A stretch of DNA of 64,000 nucleotides, from contig JBBIQS010000015.1 of the NCBI GenBank assembly GCA_037442205.1, forward strand, positions 38,407 through 102,406, read 5' to 3'. This document shows, one piece after another, positions 16,923-24,457 of the stretch. Made by a program: the position numbers and the translations under genes. Within the stretch, counting starts at the first letter, position 1. The number at the start of each line of letters is the position of its first letter. This stretch comes from JBBIQS01 sp037442205 (GTDB taxonomy: Bacteria > Myxococcota > Myxococcia > Myxococcales > UBA5297). The notes under the pieces are model-generated. The model did no database searches. It was not told the DNA's origin and was given only the letters and a program-made list of their open reading frames with translations.

Positions 16923-18113
16923 TCACTTGCGCTCCGCCACCCGGACGCCATCCTTGACCTGGTCGCCGGGGTGGACGATGAGCCGCGCCCCGGGCTCCAC
17001 CGCGTCCTTGATCGCCGCCAGCCCCGCGGAGCGGCCGAGCACCTCGACCATCACCAGCCGCGCCCGGCCCTTCTCCTCGAGATAGAGGGCGTCCTTCCCA
17101 TCGGAGGTGCGGAAGAGCGCGCTGCCGGGGACCCGCACCACGTCCTGCAGTTGCCGGACGATGATCCCCACCTCCGCCGCGTAGCCGTCGCCGAGCCGCT
17201 CCCAGCCCTCGCCTGACGGGTCGAGGAGCACGTTCACCCGCTGCTCCTCCACCCCCAGCGGCGAGACCTTGGTGTACGCCGCCGGCTCGACCTCCCTCAC
17301 CACCGCCTCCAGCGATTTCCCGCCGCCCCAGTCGGTGACCTTCGCCTTCTGTCCGCGCCGCACCTTCACCGCGTCGGACGAGGGCAGGTCGACATACACC
17401 TCGAGCTTCTTCAGATCTCCCACTTCGACGATCGGCGCTCCCGCGGCCACCGGGCCGCCGCTCTCGCGCATCACCCGCAGCACCGTCCCGTCCACCGGCG
17501 CCGTCACCTCCACTGGACCGCTGCCTCGATCGCCCTCTCCCAGCGCCGCCCGCGCCGCCTCCACCTGCGAGGTCGCCTGCCCTAGGGCTGCCTCGGCCAT
17601 CCGCTGGCCTTCGCGCAGCGCCCGGGCGTTGGCCTCGGCCTTCTCCAGCTCCGCCGGCGCCAGCGAGCCGCCCTCGGCCACCTTCCGCGCCCGCTGCAGG
17701 TCTCGGTCGGCCTGCCTGGCCGCCACCCGGGCCCGGTCGAGCGCCGCCCGCGCTTCGCTCTCGGCGGCCAGCGCCGCGTTCAGCTTGCCGGTCAGGTCGG
17801 CCCGGGTGCGCGGGTCCAGCGGCGCCGACACCGGCGCCTCGACGCTGGCCAGCGCCTGGCCGGACTGCACCCTGTCGCCGACGTGCACCTCGACCCGCGT
17901 CAGCTGGCCGCTGACCGGCGCAGACACCTGAAATCGCTCCCGCACCCGAACCTTGCCGGTCCCCTCGACGACCTCGGTCAGCCCTCCGCGATCCGCCTGC
18001 GCCACCTCCACCGGAACCGGCGCCGGGCGCAGGGCCAGCACCACCAGCCCCACCGCGAGCAGACCGGCGACGACGGCGAGGATGCGGCGAGTCCTGGATC
18101 TCCGGCGGGCCAT
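16923..18113 (-). CDS. Periplasmic adaptor (MacA/HlyD-like) of an ABC exporter
   Basis: 396 residues from ATG 18113. A basic N-terminus and one membrane helix (about 12-30) anchor it. Then come a split biotinyl-lipoyl domain (VSAPVSGQLTRVEVHVGD and VTAPVDGTVLRVM), an Ala/Glu/Arg-rich coiled-coil hairpin (about 105-200), and a beta-barrel domain. It links the inner membrane transporter to an outer membrane channel. It starts 2 bases after the permease stop, so the three genes ATPase-permease-adaptor form one operon. No TolC gene is in this cluster; the one at 55809 belongs to the RND operon but could serve both. Confidence 0.9.
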   Translation of the reverse strand: MARRRSRTRRILAVVAGLLAVGLVVLALRPAPVPVEVAQADRGGLTEVVEGTGKVRVRERFQVSAPVSGQLTRVEVHVGDRVQSGQALASVEAPVSAPLDPRTRADLTGKLNAALAAESEARAALDRARVAARQADRDLQRARKVAEGGSLAPAELEKAEANARALREGQRMAEAALGQATSQVEAARAALGEGDRGSGPVEVTAPVDGTVLRVMRESGGPVAAGAPIVEVGDLKKLEVYVDLPSSDAVKVRRGQKAKVTDWGGGKSLEAVVREVEPAAYTKVSPLGVEEQRVNVLLDPSGEGWERLGDGYAAEVGIIVRQLQDVVRVPGSALFRTSDGKDALYLEEKGRARLVMVEVLGRSAGLAAIKDAVEPGARLIVHPGDQVKDGVRVAERK

Positions 18114-18115
18114 CC

Positions 18116-20461
18116 CTATTCCCCCGGGGCCAGAGCGCGCGTCACGTCCAGCCGCGCCAGCCAGCGCCGCGCCAGCAGCGAGGTGACCAGCGCGGCGGCG
18201 AGGGTGGTCCCGCAGGCGAAGAACCAGGTGAAGCGCTCCACCACCACCGGCATCCGAAAGAGGTCCGACGAGAAATAGACCGACGACAGGACGGCCAGCC
18301 CGTAGCCGGCCAGGGCCCCCAGCGGCAGCGCGGCGAGGAGCTGGGCGGCGACCTCGCCCAACAGCACTCGCCACGTCTCGCCGCGGGTGAAGCCGATGAC
18401 CCGCAGCGTGGCCAGCTCCCGCTCGCGCTCGGCGTAGGAGGTCCGCACCGTGCTGTAGACCACCCCGGCGGCGATGGCGCTGGCGAAGGCCACCAGCACC
18501 GCGGCATACCCGAGGACCGTGCTGCCGATCGTCTTCCGGAAGGCCGCCAGCGCATCGGCTCTCCAACTGACGCCCGCGACCCGCGGACGCAGCTCGAGGG
18601 CCCCGGCGACCGCCGGCCGCGCATCGGTTTCGATCGCCAGCTGGGCGCCGGTGACCAGGCCGGGATCTCCCGCCAGCCGGCCGAGCGTCGCCAGAGAGCA
18701 GGTGGCGGTCAGGCCGAGCAGATCGTCGACGGTGCCGGCGACCCGCAGCGGCCCGCGGCGCCGCCGCCCGTCGAGGATCTCCACCTGCACCTCGTCGCCG
18801 ACCTCGAGCTCGAGCATCTCCGCCAGGCGCTTGGAGAGGATCACCCCTTGCTCGGGCACAGGAACCACCCGGCCGTCGCCCCCGACCAGCCGGGAGAGCT
18901 GGCCGCCGGGCGGCATCGCCGCCAGTCCCAGCCGCCGCCAGCGCGCGCCGTGGCGCATCATCACCGGCGCCGAGCGCATCGGCTCGGCCGCGGTGACCCC
19001 CGGCAGCCTGGCCAGCTCCTGCACCGCGTCCGAAACCACCGCCTGGGAGAAGGTGACCGTCGCGTCGGCCAGCAGCGCCCGGTCGAAGGCCAGCGAGATC
19101 ATCCAGTTGACGATGTCGTAGAAGCAGGAGCCGGAGACCAGGATGGCGGTGGCCGACGCCAACCCCAGGGTGCCGAACAGGGCGCGCACCGGGCGGCGCT
19201 CCAGGTTGCGCAGCGCCATCCGCGCCTGCGGCGGCAGCGCCGGGGCCAGCCCCGCCCTCTCCAGCAGCGTGCGGTGAAAGCGCCCGGGCGAGGGCGGGCG
19301 CATCGCCTCGGCCGGCGGCAGCCGCACCGCCTGACGCACGGCGCCGGCGGCTCCGATCAGCGCCGCCGCCAGAGCCAGCCCGGCGCCGCGCAGCCCCGAG
19401 GCGAGATCGGTGGAATAGGTCAGCGTGGGGAAGCGGTAGAAATCGGCATAGGTCCGCGCCATGAACTGGCCGAAGAGGTGGCCCAGCACCAGGCCCCCGA
19501 CCACTCCGAAGCCGGTGACGATCAACGCGAAACCGGCGTAGTGAAAGGCCAGCTCGCGGCTGCGATACCCCAATGCCTTGAGCGTCCCGATCTGAGGCCG
19601 CTGCGCCGAAACCAGCCGCGACAGGGTCACCGACACCAGGAACGCCGCCACCCCCAGGAAGATGGCCGGCAGCACCTTGGCCATGGCGTTGAGCTGGCGG
19701 ATCTCGTCGGTGACGAAGCGGTGGGATTCCAGATCGGCCCGCGCCCGGGCCCCCAGCCCTCCATAGCGCCCCAGCACCCGGTCGAACTCGTCGACCACGT
19801 CCTGGGGCGAGGCCCCGGGAGACAGCCGCGCCGAGACGGCGTTGAAGCCTCCCTGCAGGTCGACGGCGGCGGCCAGCTGCGGGCGCGGCAGCCAGAGGAT
19901 GCCGTAGCCGCGATCGTCGGGGAACAGGTTCCCCGGCGCCAGGGCGTAGACGTATTCCGGCGACAGCGCCACCCCCGAGATCACCACCTTGTCGCGCCGG
20001 CCGTTGACGGTGAGCACCACCACGTCGCCGGGGACGATGCGCGCCGCCTGGGCGAAGCCCTCGGAGATGGCCGCCTCGCCCGGGCCCGGCAGCCGCCCCT
20101 GGCGCAGGTGGAGCCGGTTGAGCTTGCCGCCGCCGGGGCCGAGCGAAACCAACCGCGCGCGCGCCAGGCCGCCGGCGTGCTCGACGCGGGCGTCGGCCAC
20201 CACCCGGGTCTCCAACTCGGCCACGCCCGGCAGCGCCGCCAGCCGCCCGGCCACCGGCTCGGGGACCCGCACCGCCTCGGCGAAGACGTCGGCCAGCGCC
20301 CCCTCGACGTAGAACTTGTCCCGGCTGGCGAGCAGGGCCTTGCCGGTGGCGGTGGAGCCCACCGAGACCCCCACCGCGCAGGCCACCACCACTGCCACCG
20401 CCAGGCCCTGGCCGCGCGAGTGCCACAGGTCGCGGCGCAGCTTTCGATTCAGGGCGCTCAC
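18116..20461 (-). CDS. ABC transporter permease, FtsX/MacB type with duplicated domain
   Basis: 781 residues from GTG 20461, whose GTGA overlaps the ATPase stop. N-terminal helix LAVAVVVACAVGVSVGS is followed by a large periplasmic domain, then an FtsX core (VLPAIFLGVAAFLVSVTLSRL, GTLKALGYRSREL). The pattern is repeated in the second half (VLGYAAVLVAFASAIAAGV, LATLRVIGFTRGE). This double layout marks the larger DevC/LolE-like permeases of mechanotransmission ABC systems rather than single-unit MacB. Together with the adaptor it probably exports a lipid, peptide or drug. Confidence 0.9.
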   Translation of the reverse strand: MSALNRKLRRDLWHSRGQGLAVAVVVACAVGVSVGSTATGKALLASRDKFYVEGALADVFAEAVRVPEPVAGRLAALPGVAELETRVVADARVEHAGGLARARLVSLGPGGGKLNRLHLRQGRLPGPGEAAISEGFAQAARIVPGDVVVLTVNGRRDKVVISGVALSPEYVYALAPGNLFPDDRGYGILWLPRPQLAAAVDLQGGFNAVSARLSPGASPQDVVDEFDRVLGRYGGLGARARADLESHRFVTDEIRQLNAMAKVLPAIFLGVAAFLVSVTLSRLVSAQRPQIGTLKALGYRSRELAFHYAGFALIVTGFGVVGGLVLGHLFGQFMARTYADFYRFPTLTYSTDLASGLRGAGLALAAALIGAAGAVRQAVRLPPAEAMRPPSPGRFHRTLLERAGLAPALPPQARMALRNLERRPVRALFGTLGLASATAILVSGSCFYDIVNWMISLAFDRALLADATVTFSQAVVSDAVQELARLPGVTAAEPMRSAPVMMRHGARWRRLGLAAMPPGGQLSRLVGGDGRVVPVPEQGVILSKRLAEMLELEVGDEVQVEILDGRRRRGPLRVAGTVDDLLGLTATCSLATLGRLAGDPGLVTGAQLAIETDARPAVAGALELRPRVAGVSWRADALAAFRKTIGSTVLGYAAVLVAFASAIAAGVVYSTVRTSYAERERELATLRVIGFTRGETWRVLLGEVAAQLLAALPLGALAGYGLAVLSSVYFSSDLFRMPVVVERFTWFFACGTTLAAALVTSLLARRWLARLDVTRALAPGE

Positions 20462-21174
20462 CAGGCGATCTCCCCGGGCGAGGCCCGGCGGGCGTTGCGC
20501 TCCAGGCTGGCGATGCGCCCGTCGCGCACGTGCACCACCCGGTCGGCCAGCGCGGCGATGGCGGCGTTGTGGGTGATGAGCACGGTGGTGGTACCCAGGT
20601 CGCGGTTGACGCTGATCAGCGCCTCGAGCACCCGCTTGCCGGTGCTGACGTCGAGAGCCCCGGTGGGCTCGTCGCACAACAGCACGTCGGGCCGCTTGAC
20701 CACCGCCCGGGCGATGGAAACCCGCTGCTGCTCGCCTCCCGAGAGCTGGGCGGGGAAGTGGTCGAGCCGCTCGGAGAGGTCGACCATCGCCAGGGCCTCC
20801 TCCGGGGCCATCGGGTGCTCGGCGATCTCGGCGGCCAGCGCCACGTTCTCGCGGGCGGTCAGCGAGGGGACCAGGTTGTACATCTGGAAGACGAAGCCCA
20901 CGTGGTCGCGGCGGTACTCGGTGAGCAGGGCGTCGTCGGCCACCGCCAGGTCGTGGTCGCGCCAGCGGACCTGGCCCGCGGTGGGGGCGTCCAGCCCGCC
21001 CAGCACGTTGAGCAGGGTCGACTTCCCCGAGCCGGAGGGCCCCAGCACCACCACCAGCTCGCCCTGATAGAGGTCGAGGTCGACGCCGCGCAGCGCCTGC
21101 ACGTCCACCTCGCCCATCCGATAGATCTTGGTGACGCCGCGCGCCTCGAAGACCGGTGCCATGGGCTCGGCCAC
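20458..21174 (-). CDS. ABC transporter ATP-binding protein (MacB/LolD type)
   Basis: 238 residues from the GTG at 21174, chosen because GGGAGG sits 6 bases upstream; the ATG at 21162 is too far from it. Walker A GPSGSGKS (about 45-52), Q-loop in VFQMYNLVPSLTARENV, signature LSGGEQQRVSIARA, Walker B VLLCDEPTGALD and H-loop LITHN are all intact. The sequence MGEVDVQALRGVDL near the start is typical of the LolD/MacB subfamily. It powers the permease encoded directly downstream. Confidence 0.93.
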   Translation of the reverse strand: MAEPMAPVFEARGVTKIYRMGEVDVQALRGVDLDLYQGELVVVLGPSGSGKSTLLNVLGGLDAPTAGQVRWRDHDLAVADDALLTEYRRDHVGFVFQMYNLVPSLTARENVALAAEIAEHPMAPEEALAMVDLSERLDHFPAQLSGGEQQRVSIARAVVKRPDVLLCDEPTGALDVSTGKRVLEALISVNRDLGTTTVLITHNAAIAALADRVVHVRDGRIASLERNARRASPGEIAW

Positions 21175-21422
21175 GGCTCGCCTCCCGCAGCGGCGCTCTC
21201 GCCGCTCGCTCGGTCGCCTGCGCGAACGCACACGCGCCCTAGCTCCTCAACGATGCGAATCGGGCCGTGGTGCGGGGAGCCTGCTGCTCGCCCAACGGGA
21301 GAGCGAGCGCATGGCCGGCTGGCATGCCCATGCGAGCAATGGCCGGTCAGCGGCGCCGGGCGGCATTCCACAATCAGCGCGGGCGCAAGGGAGCGCTGGC
21401 CGCCCGTGGTATGAGAGCCGCG

Positions 21423-22391
21423 ATGAAACACCTCGCGATCGCGCTCGGAATCCTCGCCAGCTCGGCCATGGCCCTCGCGGAGCCGCGCAAGGTGACGCTC
21501 GACTATCAGCGCGGCGACGCGGCCCAGAGCTGTCCCGACGAGCGCTGGATTCGCCAGGCCGTCGCCACGCGTCTGGGGATGGATCCCTTCGTCGCCGAGT
21601 CCAACCTGCACGTCGAGGCGCGCATCATCCGCTCCGGGCCGGCACTGGCCGGGACCCTGGTGCTCACCAATCAGGACGGGGTGCGCCTCGGCCGGCGCGA
21701 GCTGGCCTCGGCCACCGGCGATTGCCTCGAGCTGGCCTCGGCGATGGAGCTGGCGATCGCCATCGCCGTCGACCCGCTGCTTCTGACCCGGCCCGCTGCC
21801 AAGCCAGCGCCTACGGCACCCGCCCCTGCTCCCGAACCGGCTCCCGCGGAGCCGGCGCCGGTCCCGGCGCCCGCCGCTCCCGCTCCCGCTCCGGCTCCGT
21901 CCGTACCCCTGTCGGCTCGCACCGGCCTGGGGCTGTTCACCCGCGTCGGCCTGTCACCGGCGCCTTCCGCCGGCGCGAGTCTGCGATTGGCGCTCGGGCT
22001 CTCGCGCTTCAGCGTGGAGATTTCCGGCCAGGCCGACCTGGCCTCGACCGTCCATCTCCGCGGCGGCGACGTGACCAGCCGCGTCCTCCTCGGACAGCTC
22101 GCGCCCTGTGCTCGGGTGGGCCGTTTCGATCTCTGCGCCGTCTTGTCGGCTGGCGCGCTCCAGGTGACCGGAGAGCTCTCTGCCGCGGTCCAGCACCAGA
22201 GCAGCCCGCTCTTGCTCGCCGGGGCGCGCGGCCAGGCTGCTTTCGCCTTCGACTCGCTCTCGCTGCGCCCGTTCCTCGATCTGGAGGCGGTGCTCACCCG
22301 CACCACCGTGCTCTCGGGAACCGAGCCGGTGTGGGTGACCGCGCCGCTGTCGCTGTCGCTCGGGGCGGCGGTCGACTTCGACCTTCTTTGA
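21423..22391 (+). CDS. Secreted protein with Pro/Ala linker, partner of ECF sigma locus
   Basis: 322 residues from ATG 21423 with signal peptide MKHLAIALGILASSAMALA. Residues 20-120 form a domain with two cysteines (SCPDE, GDCLEL) and repeated Ala/Leu segments (ELASAMELAIAIAV). A 40-residue Pro-Ala linker (APAPEPAPAEPAP) follows; then a C-terminal 180 residues with alternating beta strands and no cysteine cluster, possibly a small outer-membrane barrel ending in VDFDLL. It precedes the sigma gene by 33 bases. Similar trios (secreted protein, ECF sigma, Pro-rich membrane protein) are common in myxobacteria. The function is unknown. Confidence 0.7.
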   Translation: MKHLAIALGILASSAMALAEPRKVTLDYQRGDAAQSCPDERWIRQAVATRLGMDPFVAESNLHVEARIIRSGPALAGTLVLTNQDGVRLGRRELASATGDCLELASAMELAIAIAVDPLLLTRPAAKPAPTAPAPAPEPAPAEPAPVPAPAAPAPAPAPSVPLSARTGLGLFTRVGLSPAPSAGASLRLALGLSRFSVEISGQADLASTVHLRGGDVTSRVLLGQLAPCARVGRFDLCAVLSAGALQVTGELSAAVQHQSSPLLLAGARGQAAFAFDSLSLRPFLDLEAVLTRTTVLSGTEPVWVTAPLSLSLGAAVDFDLL

Positions 22392-22424
22392 TGAATTGCC
22401 GCCCCTGGCTCCAATACCTCTTCG

Positions 22425-22958
22425 ATGGCCACCCCGGATCCCCAGCTCTCCGCCGACCTCGAGCGGCTCTATCTCTCCGAGCTGCCTGCGGTTTTCGGCT
22501 TCCTGCACCGGCTGGGAGCCCGCGGCAGCGACCTCGAGGATCTGGCCCACGACGTGTTCGTGACCGCGGTGCGGCGGCTCGACAGCTACGACCGCTCCCG
22601 GCCGATCCGGCCCTGGCTCCTGGGCATCGCGGTGCGGGTGGCCTCCGACCATCGCAAGAAGGGCCAGAGCCGGCGCGAGGTCTCCGGCGATCCGCCTGAG
22701 GTGCCCGACGAAGGACGGGGGGCCGAAGATCGGCTGCGCCAGCGAGAGGCGCGGGAGCTGGTGGAAGAGGCGCTGCAGTCCCTGGCGCCCGAGCGCCGGG
22801 CGGTGTTCGTCATGTACGAGCTCGAGGGAATATCGGCCGCGGACATCTCCGAGGCCATGGGCACTCCGGTGCCGACGACCTATTCGCGGCTGCGCCTCGG
22901 GCGCGAGGAGTTCACGGCCGCGGTGCGACGCATCCAGCTCCGCCGAGGTGAGCCATGA
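22425..22958 (+). CDS. RNA polymerase sigma factor, ECF (sigma-70 family)
   Basis: 177 residues. Region 2 covers about 12-75 with DLEDLAHDVFVTAVRRL (region 2.1-2.2) and RPIRPWLLGIAVRVASDHRKK (2.3-2.4). Region 4 covers about 115-170 with ALQSLAPERRAVFVMYELEG and the helix-turn-helix ISAADISEAMGTPVPTTYSRL. No C-terminal extension. It directs RNA polymerase to its own promoter set. It overlaps the downstream gene by 4 bases (ATGA), which couples their translation and supports the neighbour as its regulator. Confidence 0.93.
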   Translation: MATPDPQLSADLERLYLSELPAVFGFLHRLGARGSDLEDLAHDVFVTAVRRLDSYDRSRPIRPWLLGIAVRVASDHRKKGQSRREVSGDPPEVPDEGRGAEDRLRQREARELVEEALQSLAPERRAVFVMYELEGISAADISEAMGTPVPTTYSRLRLGREEFTAAVRRIQLRRGEP

Positions 22959-23695
22959 GCGACCATGAGCTGGGGCCCCTGCCCGACGACATCCGCCAGC
23001 TGCTGCAGTCGGCCGCTCCCGCGCCGCTGCCCGAGGGCTTCGAGGCCCGACTGCGCTCGCGCGTCGCCTCCACCCTCGCCGCTTCCCCGGGGCCCGGCGA
23101 GCCGCTCTCTCAGGGCGCCGCCGGCTCGCGGATGGGCAGCTGGGGCGTCCCGGTGAGCGCGGCGGCGCTGATCGCCGGGCTGGCCGCTGGCACCTTCGCC
23201 GGCGCGACGCTCTTCCCGCGCACGGCGACCGCTCCTCCCTCGGTCGCCGCGCCGCCGGCGCTTTCGCCCGCCGTTCCAGCCCCGCCAGCGCCGCCCTCGC
23301 GCTCAGCCGCGCCGGAGCCCAGGCCAGCTCCCGAGAAGCCAGCCCCGCGCAGGGCGCTTCCGCCTCCGGCGGCGGCAGCGCATGAGCCGGCCGCCGCGTC
23401 CGCGCGCGACATCGCCCTCTCCGACGAGCGCGGGCTGCTGGAGCAGGCCCGCACCGCCTTCTCCCGCCGCGAGCCTGAGCGGGCGGCGCAGCTGCTCGAC
23501 GAGCACCAGCGCCGCTTCCCGCGGGGGCAGCTGGTGGAGGAGCGGGAGGTCCTGCTGATCCAGCTGGAGATCGACGCCGGGCAGCTCGAACGCGCCAGAG
23601 AACACGGGCGGCACTTCAAGGAGAGCTTTCCCGAGAGCCTGCTGTTGCCGGCGGTGGAAGCCAGCCTGCAGGCGACCAAGGCCTCCTCCCCCTGA
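22955..23695 (+). CDS. Membrane protein coupled to ECF sigma, probable anti-sigma-like regulator
   Basis: 246 residues. An N-terminal cytoplasmic stretch of about 65 residues (LPDDIRQLLQSAAPAPLP) precedes one membrane helix (VPVSAAALIAGLAAGTFAGATLF, about 66-88). A Pro/Ala-rich linker follows, then a C-terminal helical region resembling tetratricopeptide/tol-pal units (LEQARTAFSRREPERAAQLL). It lacks a recognisable zinc-binding anti-sigma domain. Overlap with the sigma gene and single-pass topology suggest it senses the periplasm and holds sigma. That role is inferred from context, not from a motif. Confidence 0.7.
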   Translation: MSDHELGPLPDDIRQLLQSAAPAPLPEGFEARLRSRVASTLAASPGPGEPLSQGAAGSRMGSWGVPVSAAALIAGLAAGTFAGATLFPRTATAPPSVAAPPALSPAVPAPPAPPSRSAAPEPRPAPEKPAPRRALPPPAAAAHEPAAASARDIALSDERGLLEQARTAFSRREPERAAQLLDEHQRRFPRGQLVEEREVLLIQLEIDAGQLERAREHGRHFKESFPESLLLPAVEASLQATKASSP

Positions 23696-23702
23696 GCGCG
23701 GC

Positions 23703-24215
23703 TCAGGCTTTTCCGGCCATCACCGAGTCGAGCCGGGCGAGGAAGCCGTTGGAGTCGAGGAAGGTGAGCTTGACCTCGCCGATCTCCAGCTGCGCGCCGG
23801 CGCTCAGCGGAATGCGGGCATTGAGCGGTTTGGCCATGCCGCCGGACTTGGCGCCGTGGGGAGAGCAGACGGTGGCCAACCAGCGCTCGGCCTCGCGGGT
23901 CAGGTGCAGATGCTCGCGCGAGACGGTGGCGTCGTTGATCACGATCTCGCACGGCGCCGCCCGGCCGACGCGGATCGGGGCGGCATTGGCCAGCGGCACC
24001 AGCTCGAAGCACAGGGCGTCGCCCTGGCCGGGGCGCTGGGTGTAGCTGCGGTCGGCGGCCACGGTGCGGTCGGCATCGGAGCGCGCCACCTGCCACGCCC
24101 CCGGCTCCCACACCAGCCACGGGTTGGGATGGCGCTTGACGAACCCGTCGCGCCCCAGCATCACCAGCCTCTGGAGGGCGAACGACACCAAGTATGCGCG
24201 AATCATGGGGACCAT
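23703..24215 (-). CDS. FHA-domain protein
   Basis: 170 residues from ATG 24215, with GGGAGG about 10 bases upstream; an in-frame ATG at 24206 is an alternative. The second half holds the FHA core: IRVGRAAPCEIVINDATVSREHLHL with the GR, SxxH and later AKSGGMAKPLNA (in place of the usual NG-T-x-VNG region) that binds phosphothreonine. The first half (AYLVSFALQRLVMLGRDGFV) is of unknown fold. FHA proteins read Ser/Thr kinase output; two such kinases are encoded in this window, though no pairing can be shown. Its stop is 7 bases from the convergent anti-sigma-like gene. Confidence 0.85.
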   Translation of the reverse strand: MVPMIRAYLVSFALQRLVMLGRDGFVKRHPNPWLVWEPGAWQVARSDADRTVAADRSYTQRPGQGDALCFELVPLANAAPIRVGRAAPCEIVINDATVSREHLHLTREAERWLATVCSPHGAKSGGMAKPLNARIPLSAGAQLEIGEVKLTFLDSNGFLARLDSVMAGKA

Positions 24216-24376
24216 CGCTCGCCTGCCTCCCTGCCTACGACAAAAACCTACACCGGCTTCCACTAGAGGTGAAGTTATCCACCGACAGTAAACCCGCGAC
24301 CTTCCCGGGAATTGGCGCCGTTGGGAAGCGAAAGGGGCCGCGTCTGCTGTGACCGCCAAGGATCTGGCAGAGTCAG

Positions 24377-24406
24377 TTGAAATACGGGCGTTGGTGTCCC
24401 TATAAA
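24377..24406 (+). promoter_or_regulatory. Sigma-70-type promoter for the Ig-like/propeller lipoprotein
   Basis: TTGAAA (24377-24382), an 18-base spacer and TATAAA (24401-24406) lie before the gene at 24458. Transcription from about 24413 would give a leader of some 45 bases that contains AAGGAAGG. In this GC-rich setting a near-consensus pair is unlikely by chance. Confidence 0.65.
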
Positions 24407-24457
24407 CTCGGGCCTATCGAAGCGTCCTGACTTCCCCACTGCAAGGAAGGAAACTGA

